64,000 nucleotides of DNA from Rhizophagus irregularis (lineage: Eukaryota > Glomeromycota > Glomeromycetes > Glomerales > Glomeraceae). The position numbers and the translations under genes are program-made. Of the stretch, positions 24,304-35,755 are shown in pieces (within the stretch, counting starts at the first letter, position 1; every line of letters starts with the position of its first letter). The stretch is from contig NC_089441.1 of NCBI RefSeq assembly GCF_026210795.1, positions 2,108,001 to 2,172,000 of the forward strand, given 5' to 3'. The notes beneath the pieces were generated by a model that searched no databases, was not told where the DNA came from, and saw only the letters and a list, made by a program, of their open reading frames with translations.

Positions 24304-25754
24304 ATGTCAAAGCAAAAAGAATACTCAGTTTCACTTATTTCTGCAGGAGAACTTATAGACAACTTGCATTATGGACCATATGCTAGAGAATGGCGGTTAG
24401 CTCGCCTGTCTGACGCCTGACTAATAATAATATACCTTTTTATACTGTATATCCAATTCGTCTTGGTTTATGTAATAACGTATGTAATAGTTCATCACAG
24501 CGATTACTTCAGTATGTCAAAAAGCCTTTTCTAATAAAACAAAACATGCAGGGCCTTTGGTTATGGGATTTGACATTCCGCATATATCTGAAACATTACT
24601 TTCAGATGTACATTTTCGTCCCTTTGCTTTTTAAGGCAGAGAATTTGAATATAATGGTTTTTAGTATTGGTGATCAAAAAATCTTGATTGGAATTATGCG
24701 GGTGAAGGGTATAAAAGTTCTTTTATACATGATTATAACCATTCTCGATCATTATTTTTTCAAGAATTGACGATGATTAAGCAATTGTTAGAATTTATAA
24801 AGAATTTCAAGAAATATGTAACAAAATTTAAAGGAAACACCCTCTTTGGACTTGGAACATAATGAAATAAATTAGTAATTGATCGAGAAAAAATTCCCTA
24901 TTGTACGACCGATGACTGGAAAAATGAAGAAATTACTATGAATAAAATTTTCCAATTGAAAAAACGTGTTTTAACGTCTATTAATTGGAAAAATCTTTTT
25001 ATTGAATGGCAAATCAAAAAAGTAGTATTATTGAATTAACACAAAAACTAAAAGAAATATATCCAGTTGGTTATATTATCAAAGATCATGAATTTCGGGC
25101 GTGGAAAGCTTTATTGCGTCATGCTGGTTGTATTAAGATAACCCCTTTTGAAAAAGAAGATTCAGAGGTAACTAATTAAAAATTCAATTTTATTTACATA
25201 ATTTTAAACTGAAAAATTTTTTTAGCTTCAATTTTGGACGCGGTCAAAAGATCCAGATAAAGACAAAGATACACTAATTCAATTGTATAATTGTCGATTT
25301 CTTCAAACAAATCCTGAAAAACCATACAAAGCAATTTTGGAATGCATTTCAAGATGCATTAGATAGCAATATTCGTGGAATTGATGGTAAAAGAAGAATA
25401 TTATCTATTATTGCCGATACATTTTCATATGAATGATAAAACGAAATTTATCAGTTAGTATCAAAATTTACAAAATTATAAAAAAAAAATCTAATAAATT
25501 TATATAATACCCGTAATTATTAGGTCCAGGAGGTGTTCAAATGGAAAAACTGAAAATTACTCCTCAAACGACTATCACCTTAAAAAAAAGATCAAATTGA
25601 AATTTTTTTCAGAATAAAGCAAACGTTATAATGAGTTCTTACAAAACCAGACAGTGCCAGTGGATTACCTGTATATTATCCAAAAAATACCAAAAAGATT
25701 TTGTGGGAACGGTTCCATGAAAAATATCCTGATGAACTTAAAAGAAGCCAACTA
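24304..25754 (+). pseudogene. unknown-family pseudogene, 5' part
   Basis: Shifted-frame coding pieces on the plus strand: MSKQKEYSVSLISAGELIDN at 24304; GPLVMGFDIPHISETLLSD near 24555; YPVGYIIKDHEFRAWKALL near 25060; an intron ending TTTTTTTAG near 25225; LQFWTRSKDPDKDKDTLIQL at 25226; RGIDGKRRILSIIADTFSYE near 25375; KANVIMSSYKT near 25617; LPVYYPKNTKKILWERFHEK near 25670. These segments look like a large orphan family I associate with Rhizophagus genomes; its function is unknown to me. The gene is interrupted at 25754/29252 by a TIR element. Confidence 0.55.
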
Positions 25755-26272
25755 CTTTGCAGAAACTCGAAATTTTTTAAGGTATCATTAAGCTACCTTA
25801 ATTATACTGTCTATGAATCTTAAAAGTAACGTGACGGTCGAATTTTCTTAGTATATCATCCTAATAATGAAATGACATTTGGATGATATTGATATGGTCA
25901 TGTAACGTTAATTTGCATGACATTTTAACTATACTAGGCAGATATTTTTTACAATATTGTGAAATTGTTAAGAAGACATCTTTTTAGCATATTCACGGTA
26001 TTCTAAATACATTTTTTATAATATACAATTATTTTTTAAAAGATCAAATACTTATGCGTTGCTTATTGTCATACAATTAGAAAAAAATATTTTTTTGCAA
26101 TTATTTATTAATAAATATCAATATAATGCAGCTTTTAATTACAAATACATATTTATTGCATAAAAAATTTTTTTAAAGCGAAATAAATCAGAGCCAGAAA
26201 CACTTCTAGCATGTGACTATCATGTGATTATAGGGTCGATTGTTAGTGGAATCATAAACTTCGTAGCCACGC

Positions 26273-26455
26273 TCAATTAAGGCAATGTATTACTAGACCT
26301 ACACTAAAGATGACTTTAGCAAGGCTTTCTTTGTGATGAATTAAAAGAAATTTCATACACTTTGCCAGCTGGTGGGATAGCTTATGACCTCTAACAAGTC
26401 TGTTTATACTAATAAATCCAGAAGTTTGTACTGCTAATAAAAGTATCCTAAAAAG
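26273..26455 (-). CDS. unrecognised minus-strand exon inside the TIR element
   Basis: After a clean acceptor (TTTCTTTTTAG, complement of about 26456-26466) an open stretch of about 60 codons reads ILLLAVQTSGFISINRLV and continues to SLAKVIFSVGLVIHCLN before a stop at 26275. It is not low-complexity, unlike most frames nearby. It could be the last exon of an element-encoded protein or of a host gene. I find no motif that names it. Confidence 0.35.
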   Translation of the reverse strand, partial: LFRILLLAVQTSGFISINRLVRGHKLSHQLAKCMKFLLIHHKESLAKVIFSVGLVIHCLN

Positions 26456-26555
26456 AAAAAATAAATAAATGAGCAATTAGTATCAATTAAATAAAAAAAA
26501 ATAAATACTTTCATTTTTGTTTATAATCATATGATATAAATTGATATATACCAAC

Positions 26556-26579
26556 CAAATTTTATGCGTCTAGATTCAT
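26556..26579 (-). other. exon-like micro-cassette
   Basis: Minus strand: CTTCTCTTTAG, a 24 nt unit ending GCATAAAATTTG, then GTTGGT. The end resembles the TGCGAAATTTTG/GTTGGT cassette at 56210-56242, so cassettes occur on both strands of this element. Confidence 0.4.
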
Positions 26580-27279
26580 CTAAAGAGAAGGAAAGTGGAA
26601 AGCTACCCGTAGCCAAATATGATATAAATAGATATTTATTTTTAAATAAAATGGGTAAGATAATATAACAACAATACATGGGAGTACAAAACTAAACTAA
26701 ATATTGAACCTACAACTATTTGCTAATTTAGAAATATCAGCCACAACTATTTCTCGTCAATCAGATCATTTTTTATTTCAACTCACAATATAAAATATGG
26801 GCCATTTTCCGATAAAAGATTTATTTTATATTTTTTTTTAGTAGTAAAACGTAATACTTTATTAAAAAAAAATAATAGTAAACTGGAGTTAGAAGAAAAC
26901 CAAAATTTTCATGTACTACATAATACTTTCTGGTTCCTCTATAAACGTTCTTCCATTGAAAAAAAGCTTTTACTAAAATAATAATATTTCTATAGGAGAG
27001 AAAAAAGTTTTTAGATTATAGATAGTTGTAAAAAAGCGTGAAAAAAAAGTTTATATAAATATTATAAGTGGGAAAAAAAGTTTAAATAAATAAGTATTTT
27101 AAATGGGGAAAAAAAAGTCCATATTTTCGGTTATACAAACTTTTTGTAATAAATTAAGTATTACGCGCATCATGTGATTTAATATTAACAATATAACAAT
27201 CACTTTTTTTAAACTTTAGAAAAAGTCTAGTTTAAAAAAAAAGTCTAAACTTTTTCGGCATAAACTTTTTTTTGGTAAA

Positions 27280-27398
27280 CTTTCCTCTCTCATTTTTTCC
27301 CCTTTCCTCTCTTTCATAATTTCCCTTTCCCTCTTTTCATTTTTCCCCTATCTCTCTTTCTCGTACTTCCCTTTCCCTCACTTTTTTTTTTTTTTTAG
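27280..27398 (+). repeat. long polypyrimidine tract before the cassette array
   Basis: About 110 nt of almost pure C and T (CCTTTCCTCTC-type) ends in a T-run and AG at 27397-27398. Similar CT-rich leaders precede the cassettes at 56090-56209 and, on the minus strand, those at 9518-10491. In fungi such tracts often mark promoters or strong acceptors. Confidence 0.5.
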
Positions 27399-28470
27399 AT
27401 GGATGTAAATTTTGATATTTTTTGAATATTTTTGGACAAAGATTTTGGTAAGGAGGAATGTTTTTGGCTTAACTCTTTAATGAAATAATTATTAATATTT
27501 TGTTTCTTTTCTCTTTTAGGCGACTTTTTGGTTCTTTGGACATAGGATTTTGGTGAGTATATTACTTTTTTAAAAAATTTCTTTATTTCGTTTTTTAAAA
27601 TGATTACTAATTTCTTTTTTTTTCTTTTTTTTTTAGACGGCCTGGACATATAGAATCTCAGTGAGAAAATGGCCTTGGTTTTTTCATATTTTTAGACAAG
27701 TCTGGATGCGTAGGATAGGTAAGTTTCGAAAACAGAAATTTGAAACTTTAAAGAAAAGTTTTTAACTTTTTTTTTCACTTTTGTAGGAAATCAGCTCTGA
27801 CTTGGAAACTGAAATCCTAGATAATGGCAAGTTTCAAAAAAAGGAATTCAAAAATTTTTAAAAAAAACTTTTTATCGAAAAAAATTTTTTGTAATTGATT
27901 AAAAAACAGTTTTTATTGACCTTTTTTATTTCTTTTGTAGGACTCTGTCTTCAGAACCCTTGTGAAATTACAGTAATGACTTTTTTTATTTTGTAGTTTT
28001 CCTTTGACTTAATTATCAGAACTCTCAGTATGATAACGGTTTTATATTGTTCAGGTTGTACGAAATTAGTAGGTTGAAGGTAATTTTTGGGAAAAAAATT
28101 CGAAAATGATAAAAAATTTTGATTAACATTTTTTCTTTTTTTTTATAGGACAGATTTCCAATTTACGAATGGGATCGGATGGTGAGTTTCAAAATTTTGA
28201 AATTAAATTATTTCAATATTGAATTTTTTTAAAGGAATATTAATATTTACTTTTCCTCTCTTTTTTATAGGAAATGGATTTCTGGTTCTTGGGTGGATTG
28301 GATGGTAAGTTTAATTTTAGAAACTTTAAAATTTATTTAGCCATTTTTATTAATGAAATGATACCAATATTTTATTTTATTTTTATTTTACAGAAGCCTA
28401 AAGAATTACTACGGTGGTTTCAAAATTTTCCAATTACGTTTATTGATCGGAATCCATGTGTATTCTTTAT
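27399..28470 (+). other. array of ten exon-like micro-cassettes
   Basis: Units with acceptor and donor-like edges: 27399-27447 (donor GTAAGG), 27520-27552 (GTGAGT), 27637-27660 (GTGAGA), 27696-27718 (GTAAGT), 27787-27826 (GCAAGT), 27941-27972 (GTAATG), 27997-28079 (GTAATT), 28149-28191 (GTGAGT), 28271-28304 (GTAAGT) and a last unit from 28394. Lengths are mostly 23-49 nt, spacers 35-113 nt. Several share a core like TTTTGGTTCTTTGGACAT, so they look like diverged repeats of one unit. Joining them gives no obvious domain. A spliced non-coding RNA, a split protein, or decayed tandem repeats are all possible. Confidence 0.55.
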
Positions 28471-28868
28471 TGTATGAATACATGTAATACTGAGCATGAT
28501 GAAGCAAATCAAAGTTAAATTTTAAACAGATATTATTATAATGCAGTATAGATAGAAATATAGTTTATTTATGGCGTTATTATATTACTAACATAATAAA
28601 CATATTTTATTATATTACTTTATTATTCATCAAAAACAGAAATGAAGTTGCCGGTTTACAGGCTTTAACGGCATTTTTAATTCCATACCACAAGAAATTT
28701 GGTCAAGAGTAATTTATTCTTGGTCTTTATTTACCACAAATTATGGTAAAATCAAGTTCGTGAATTTTATTGGAGGAAATCTTGTTTTTCGAAAAAATGA
28801 ATCATTTTGAGATTTTGAGATATTTTCAACGTATTATAATTATTTATATTACTATTACATTATTTTAT

Positions 28869-28980
28869 ATATTGTTGTTATATTATCACTATATGATTGC
28901 TATATAAATCAAGACATATTGTTGTCATATTTTCGTTATATGATTGTTATATAAACCAAGACATATTGTTGTCATATTTG
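28869..28980 (+). repeat. tandem repeat, about 50 bp unit
   Basis: Two full units and a partial third of ATATTGTTGTCATATT...GATTGTTATATAAACCAAGAC lie near the right end of the TIR element. Units differ by a few substitutions. Subterminal repeats of this kind are common in DNA transposons. Confidence 0.65.
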
Positions 28981-29251
28981 TAAGTTTCTGCAAAGTACTA
29001 CTTTAATGTTATTTAACAACATAGTTTAAATAATTTAAATGCACTGTTACGATATTTTTACAATAGTTAAAGTGATGTATCTGCAATACATTTAAAATGA
29101 TTTACCATGCATAGTAACGGACATGGCAGTATATCATAATTTTTTCCATTACTTAATGTTAACTTACTCGTGAATTCAATTGGCACAGTACCGTCCCGAT
29201 TCTAATTAAACATCTTAATGACATTGGATAAAAATTGAAGTTTCTGCAAAG

Positions 29252-29426
29252 TAGTATACTTTATGGATATTTACAAGGAAACCAATATATATATATAAAG
29301 AGGATTTTGGGAGGTCTCTGTTCAATCTGTAACAATACATATGGATATGAATCATTTGATGAGTTTCGAAAATTACTAATACAATGTCTTATTCTAAACT
29401 TGAATTTACAGGTAAATATTAATTGA
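29252..29426 (+). pseudogene. unknown-family pseudogene, 3' part
   Basis: This continues the gene at 24304-25754 after the TIR element: YGYLQGNQYIYIKRI, then GGLCSICNNTYGYESFDEF, with two cysteines spaced CxxC, up to a donor-like GTAAAT at 29411. Joining the two flanks across one TA restores a continuous reading region apart from small shifts. Confidence 0.5.
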
Positions 29427-29757
29427 TTGATGACTTGAAAGTTTGAACTTGTGGAATAATGAAAAAAAGCAATTAATATAAATAGTATTTCATAACTGAA
29501 ACAACTTTTTATTAATTGGATAATTGCTATTGATGCTAGTGTTGATTTAAAATTCTTTCAAGAAACTACTTTTTTTTTTTGTCGCAATAAGTCACGTGAT
29601 CAAATAACACATACATTCGATTAAAAATTTTTTTGTTTAATATTACCTACAAAAAAATACAAATAAAAAAGAAGTTAAACCCAAATAATAAAACAAAAAA
29701 AAATAAAAAGAAAATTTTGAAGTTAATTTATTATATTAAAGAAATAGATCATTATAC

Positions 29758-29790
29758 CTCCATGTCCAAGGGATTTGAGGGACTGACCAC
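29758..29790 (-). other. exon-like micro-cassette
   Basis: Minus strand: TTTTTTTTTAG, a 33 nt unit starting GTGGTCAGTCCCTC and holding CTTGGACATGG, then GTATAA. The TTGGACAT string also occurs in the cassette at 27520-27552 (TTTGGACAT). Confidence 0.45.
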
Positions 29791-29974
29791 CTAAAAAAAA
29801 AGAAAACGTTAATGATCATTTCGTTAAAAAAAGATGAATTTTTTTTTAAAAAAAATAACCTGATATCTACCTTGAGATCCATTGTTAACGCAACTACGCT
29901 ACTTTCTAATGATTACATTGTTAACATACAATAAAATCATGTGGTTATACCGTGCTTGTGGTGATGTTATTTTT

Positions 29975-30216
29975 TAATTATATTAATTTATAATTAATTT
30001 CCTCCAAATTCTGAACTTTGGAGCTAAATTCTTTTAATTTATTAAAGGTCTCAAAGTTAACAACATTATCGATCTGATTTTTGTGAACAGATATCAGATC
30101 CTTTTCGCATCTTAAACTAGCACATCCTGATGATAACTTAAAATCATCATCATTCAATTTTCTTGTATTCCCCTGAGTAAATAATGTCTCTCTTAATGTT
30201 CTGGAAATTGTATGCT
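29975..30216 (-). pseudogene. unrecognised terminal-exon fragment
   Basis: Minus-strand open stretch of about 75 codons: TLRETLFTQGNTRKLNDDDF, then SSGCASLRCEKDLISVHKN and FETFNKLKEFSSKVQNLEE, ending with TAA near 29977. An acceptor-like AATAATAAG lies just upstream. Composition is that of ordinary protein. No family assignment; no second copy in this window. Confidence 0.35.
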
Positions 30217-30654
30217 TATTATTATTAAGAAAAGAAACAATTAGTTACATTCAATTTAATAGTTTGATACTATTACATTAATCCATTTTTAAAAATATAT
30301 TATGTTTTTGAATAATACTACTTGTCTATAAATAACTCGGACTTCAAAGTATTACTCTCCACACCGAGAAAATATAGGATACAAAGCTCCATGTATCTTC
30401 CCATAAATAGATTTTTAAAAATGATGTTAAAAACAATTAATTAAAGAAAATATATATACCGTAAAAGTTTGTTTATTTGTTGCTGTTATCTATAACAACA
30501 ACTCTAGCAACTTGTGCATTCTTGTTGTGCTTGGACTTACGAATTGTTGTTATCTTGATAAGCAGTTCATTATCATAAATTATAAAAATGTGATAAAAGA
30601 AAAATCGAGAGGTATTTATAAGATTGATACAAATTTTGCCTTATACAATATCGA

Positions 30655-30920
30655 ACTAATTCATGTGGTTAACTAAGCCATACATATCTAAGCCTTTAGC
30701 TTGATTATTCATTATGAGGCTTAAAAAAAAGTTGGGTATCGGAAAAACTCAAAAGTATTGTGTATTGTGATCAAAGCCACAAATTTTACAATAGAATTAA
30801 ATCTAATTCATGTGATGATCCAGATTTAATAAGCCATATATAGTAAGCCTTATTTGTAAATTAATGTAAGCCTTTAGCTTGACTATTTTTAAGAATTTTC
30901 ATATGGCTTAAAAAAGTGAA
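30655..30920 (+). repeat. two-unit tandem repeat with hairpin motifs
   Basis: Units near 30665-30730 and 30825-30915 share AATTCATGTG...AAGCCATA, AAGCCTTTAGCTTGA and a GGCTTAAAAAA end. The AAGCC/GGCTT pairs could form hairpins. No coding potential seen. The rest of 30217-31384 is AT-rich with nothing else recognised. Confidence 0.5.
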
Positions 30921-31384
30921 ATATATTATGATTGTGTAATTTAAGTAATTTGTGTAATTTCAGTTCAAATTTTTTTAATACGAACTTTTTCAACTTTTTT
31001 GTAAATACAATACATAAAATAAACTAGGATGCAAGAATTTATATTGCCATAGTCTCTAGAGTTAACTAACCGTCTACACGGATTATTTCAGCCCCATAAA
31101 GTTTTTTTAGAAAATTGATCAAATGTCTGAGTTCTTCAAGAGTAAAAAACTAGAAAAATAATTATATTTTTATTTTAACGTTATTGTTTAATTCATAGTT
31201 TCAGAATGCTTTGATGTTAAATTTAAACGAATCAGGTAAAATAATTTATTTGAAGTAATTTATTATTTTATTAATAATGGTTTTTCTTGTCTAATTTTAT
31301 TTAATAATTTTAATAATAAAATTAATCGAAAATAGTCAGAGTATTATTTAATAAATTTAAGTTAGTATTTAAAAAATTTTATTA

Positions 31385-32453
31385 ACTTAGGTTTAATATT
31401 ATATCTTAGCGGAAATTTTTATGGCAGGTTCTTGAGATTCGAGACATTTAAAGATTTTTTTCTAGAAATATTCCGTCTGTTGAAACAAGTAATATTTCAA
31501 TTTAGGTAAACGCGGTAAGATAATATTATTTATTAATTAAAGCTTATCCGCGAGTCAACTGCAAACGATCTGCGCGTGGCGTCAAATAAAAGTAAAAAAT
31601 TATGTGAAAAAATTATTGTAAAAAACAAATTATTTGAAACTTTGAGAGTTTGGGATAAATATTATGTATGTTGTTGGTATTGAAAAAATTACATAAATTT
31701 GCATAAATGAATTTTTTACAGTTGACTCACGGATCACGAATTAAAATGTTTTTAATATTGGATTTAATATTAAATAAAAATGAATTAACTATCATATGAA
31801 TATACTTAACAGTTAATGTTAACGATAATGTACTTTTTAAAGAGTATGAAATGAAATTGGAATTTTGACCATTCTTTATGTTGAATTCAGTTACATAGGC
31901 CTAATACAATAGCATCTTCATTTAAATATTTCAAATATTATAAATACTTTAATATGAAAATTAATAATCATCATATCCCTTTAACTTATTCAAATTCACC
32001 ATATACTACGGATTTCCTTTATTATAGTTATAAAGAATGAGAGTGGTAATTAACGATATTACACATAGTGAAAAGTGCTTTCGACAGAATATCTTCACGC
32101 GATTGTCGAATATCATTAAAATTATAGAAAAGCCTGATTGCCGATGGATAATAGTGTTTCTGACCTTAACTAAAAAATGATTAAGCTCGTTTCATATCAT
32201 ATGAAAAAATATATCAATAACGCTGTTAAAATAGTGTGTCTTGCTACATTTAAAGCTTTTCGATTCTTTATAGTACGAACGGATCAAATTGTTAATTGCC
32301 GATTAGGAAATAAAGTTAAATTATTCATATCAAGAGAGGGAAATAATGAAAGTGGAAAAATATATCATGTCTTTTCAGTTCATCACCGTGCTGTTTTTAC
32401 ATCACATTATTAACAGTACACTTTAATACGTTTCATTTGATAATTAGCGTCTA
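31385..32453. repeat. inner inverted repeat, right copy
   Basis: Reverse partner of 23360-24175. It is longer because of an extra block at about 31520-31740. The plus-strand CLATFKAFRFF region near 32240 matches the minus-strand one of the left copy, with a small in-frame insertion. Confidence 0.7.
31546..31734. mobile_element. candidate MITE with 16 bp TIR
   Basis: ATCCGCGAGTCAACTG (31546) and CAGTTGACTCACGGAT (ending 31734) are inverted repeats with one mismatch. The block is missing from the paired repeat near 24010. AATTAAA occurs on both sides (31535 and 31739), a possible but offset target duplication. Too short to encode a protein. Confidence 0.55.
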
Positions 32454-33339
32454 TTTATTAAAATTTAATACTGTATACTGCAAATTAACGAATAAATTTT
32501 TTATACATATAAAAAGTTATAATGAATAATATGTATAAGTTATACATAATTATTGCTATACCCTATTATTTATATTATATCATAGAATAAAATAATAATA
32601 TTTTTTTTTTAAAATATTTTTATAAAATATTTCCTATAGGATCACACTAGTTCTTTTTGACCGATAATTTCATATATTGGTTTAGAAGATAATCAAATAT
32701 CAAGAGAAAGAAGAAATAAACAGTACTTGTACATAACTATAATCCGACTAAATTAATAGCAGACAAAATAATGAAAAATCGACGTAACCGCTTATTGCGT
32801 TATATCAGTATGAGCCAATAATAATACATATTGAATTGAGCCTAAGATAACATTTTTACTATTTTGGAGTGACTAATCTCTGCTGCCCTCTATAAAAAAT
32901 TTTCTGAAAAAAACTCCGATGAATGTTAGAAAAAGAAAAATCAAAAATCAAGCTAAAATGCAAAGAAAATATTTCATTATGAAATTTATTTATTCCCTAT
33001 TTTTTTTTTTGTAAAAAAACAGATGAGAAAGCACGTCAAATTATTAAATTTGCGGATGAATCAATCAATTTTAAAGTTATTTTTATTTATTACTATTCTA
33101 TTCATGCTAACAGTTGTTGTACGGACACAAAAAAAAAGTTAGCATCAAACGTGAAAAGTCACATTTAATCACGTGATTATTAATAATATGGAGTATGGAC
33201 TGTACTACTGACGTTACTCAACAGAAATCCTATATAAACAAAAATGGATCCTTACCAGGACATTATGCCGTTCTGATTTCTTCATTTATATTTATATCTA
33301 AATATTTTACTTACTGCTAGTATTCATAGCTCAATATCG
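32454..33339. other. spacer with possible promoter
   Basis: Mostly AT-rich sequence. A TATATAAAC at about 33232 followed by AAAAATGG could be a start region for the RBM25-like gene just downstream, but the reading frame from that ATG closes quickly. Confidence 0.3.
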
Positions 33340-35755
33340 AGTTTCTTACGATTTACTCCACCAGGCGGTCCTCTTACCTATGGACAAACCTCACGGGGTG
33401 GCTATACTTCTGGTATTCTTACACAATGTACAGCTAATATGGCTCCTAGACCCAGTAAATAGTTTTTGTATAAATTTATACCAAACGGGCTCATTGGCTC
33501 GAAATTAGCATTTAGAGCCAATTATATATGGATGAGCCCATTTGTTACAAATTTATGCAAAAACTATTTACTGGGAGACCAGGTTATGGTATACCTTTGG
33601 GTGGTATATCACCAATGGCAGCTCAGGTTCAGAAATAGAAAAATTGATAATTCTTTTCATTGATATCATGATGATTGGATGGAAGAATTCTCAAGGTAGT
33701 GATCAATTATTTAATTTTTTGGTGGGCAAATGAATGCTATATATCGATACTTGTCAACAAATTGACGATGATTTCCAATCGAAGGGATGGAGATTTTAAT
33801 GAACACTATATTATCAAATGAACCTTGAGAGCTTTAAAAGAAGGCGTAAATATTTGGAGATGCGATCAAGAAAAAACTTTTGTATAATTTTCTTACGTAT
33901 TATTTTGGATGCTAAAATTTTTTTTCCCAGATAGCTTTCGAATTTATCTTAGTCTTGAAAGCTTTAATGCGCTTATTGGGCGCATGAACATTTTCAGGTG
34001 TGATTTTATCAAATACTTTAGCTGGCAATTTATTTTTGTTTTTTTTTGATTTGCTTATCTGGCGATTGCAAAGACTTGTGGTACATTAAAATCTTGGAAA
34101 CGAGTTAAAGACTAATCCGGAAATCCAAAGGGTTTTGGATTTGCGGAATATGCTGTGTACTGCGTTCTTTGCGTGTACTTGGTGGTGAAGGATGATAAAA
34201 GATAAGGGAGTTGTTCTTCCTGCTTTGAAGGAAGGTGCTAATAGCAAAAAATTAATAGTAAGCAATCATTTCTTGGTAAATTACTTTTTGATCCTAATTC
34301 TTCATCTAAATACCATTTTATCCACGCACATATATTATAGGTTAAAGCCGATGAAAATACAAGAAAATATCTTGACCGATATGAGGCTTCAAGGTCAAGA
34401 ATGGTGGTCTGTATTAAACTATAGAAATATTTTTTTTTTATTTTTTAACTATCACAGTTGATGTAAATTATTGTCTTTCAGAATGATACAGAGTTGGATA
34501 AAAGTGCCTTGTTATCAGTTATAATCGTTGTTGAAGACATGACTAAGCCACAGGATAGAAAAGATCTGTCACCTTCAATAAATTCGCAATATGAAAATAA
34601 ACTAGCTCTTCGAACATCACCAGCTACAGAAATAAAACAGAACATGGAGGAAAGGATGATGACACAGATTTACCGGCTGATCTTCTTCTAGATCAAAAGG
34701 ATCTTATTTATCAAGAAATAGCATACTTTCGAGAACGTGCTGCAGCAAGAGAACGAGGGCGTCAGAGAGAAGAGGAAGAACGAGCAAATCGTAGAGCTAA
34801 AGCTGAAAAAGAAAGAGAACGCTTACATGGAAGGGTAAATAGAGAGAGAGAGAACGTGAGAGAGAAAGAGAGCGGGATCACGATAGAGTTCGAGATCGGC
34901 AATATGTACATTATCATCAACCAGTAAATTTTATTCCTGCAAGAGAATCAAGACGCGAATCTTATATTTTAGCGATAAAGAAGAGGAACAACGCAGACAA
35001 GCTAAAAGAAAAACTGAAACGGAAATGGCTTTTAAAGAGGTATATTAAATTATTTAAAATTTTGATTTTGGATTATATATACTGATTTTAATAATAATTA
35101 TCTTATATTAGAGAGAAAGACGATGGCAACATAGAGAAGAAATAATGGCAACAAATCGTGAACGTGAAGCAGAACGAGATCTAGATGTTAGAGAAAAACC
35201 AATTCGGGATCGGGAAATAATGGCGAGAAAGTTAGCGGATGGGACGATGACATTGTAATCAATTTAACGGAGAAATTATGAATTTTAACTTTTTTTATAA
35301 TATGTAGATCTCGTTCGTTGGTGGTTCCATCGACGACAGTTCAGAGCACGTGAATTGGCTATGGATGAGGCAGATAGGTTGCGTGAACAGCAGGAAATTG
35401 AGCTTGAGCAACATCGATTACAGACGCTTGAGGAAGAAAGAAAGCAGCGTGAAGAAGCTATGGAAGCAGAATTAAATAAGAAATTTTAACGCTTGCAACA
35501 AATGGTGCTTCACAAAATAATAGCGTTAAACCAAAACTAACTCTTAATCTTGCATCAAACGTCGCGCGGCATTAATGGCCCCGGCTGAAGATGAGGAATT
35601 TGACGATGAAGAAGGTATTGAATCAAAACGTAAACGTCGAATTTTAGTTCCTTTAGAATATAGTGATAATGAGGACGATGAAAACAAAGCCGAAGAAAGG
35701 AAAAAAGAAAATTAGTTAAAGAATTAGTGGCAACTATACCAACGGTTTAGTCTTC
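33340..35755 (+). pseudogene. RBM25-like splicing-factor pseudogene, lacks PWI end
   Basis: RBM25 proteins bind RNA through an RRM, followed by an Arg/Glu-rich region and a C-terminal PWI domain, and act in nuclear splicing. Here, in order but in shifting frames: Pro/Gly-rich start (FTPPGGPLTYGQTSRGGYTS near 33350); an RRM RNP1 motif KGFGFAEY at 34129-34152; VVLPALKEGANSKKLIV at 34205; RKYLDRYEASR near 34365; DLIYQEIAYFRERAAARE at 34700; a long RE/ER helix (34740-35240); FHRRQFRARELAMDEADRL near 35330; and an acidic block near 35600 ending LVKELVATIPT. The sequence then switches to duplicated spacer at 35756, so the PWI domain is missing. A MITE splits the first exon, and there are stops near 34180 and 35487. 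The call is from family memory; the order of regions fits well. Confidence 0.75.
33453..33573. mobile_element. small MITE in the RBM25-like coding region
   Basis: CAGTAAATAGTTTTTG at 33453 faces CAAAAACTATTTACTG ending 33573, and the inverted repeat continues inward (GGGCTCATTGGCTC / GAGCCAAT...GAGCCC). AGACC stands on both sides (33448-33452, 33576-33580). Removing the 121 bp element and one repeat joins MAPRP to GYGIPLGG in frame, so the insertion clearly hit an exon. Confidence 0.7.

Larger units (their letters stand above)
25755..29251. mobile_element. 3.5 kb TIR element carrying a micro-exon array
   Basis: The left end CTTTGCAGAAACT at 25755 faces AGTTTCTGCAAAG at 29239-29251, and similarity continues a few bases inward (AATTTTT). 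TA flanks both ends (25753-25754 and 29252-29253). The host pseudogene continues on each side, so a TA duplication and one insertion explain the split. A second right-type terminus sits at 28983-28995. The interior has a minus-strand exon-like frame at 26273-26455, a 110 bp pyrimidine tract, ten plus-strand cassettes and a roughly 50 bp tandem repeat. There is no known transposase domain. The terminus matches the 54791-54945 foldback at 16 of the first 17 bases. Confidence 0.7.

Noticed and set aside
28983-28995. Right end of the 3.5 kb element placed at 28995 instead of 29251
   Set aside because: The motif AGTTTCTGCAAAG plus TA occurs here too, but the host pseudogene resumes only after 29251; the inner one is more likely a duplicated or nested terminus.
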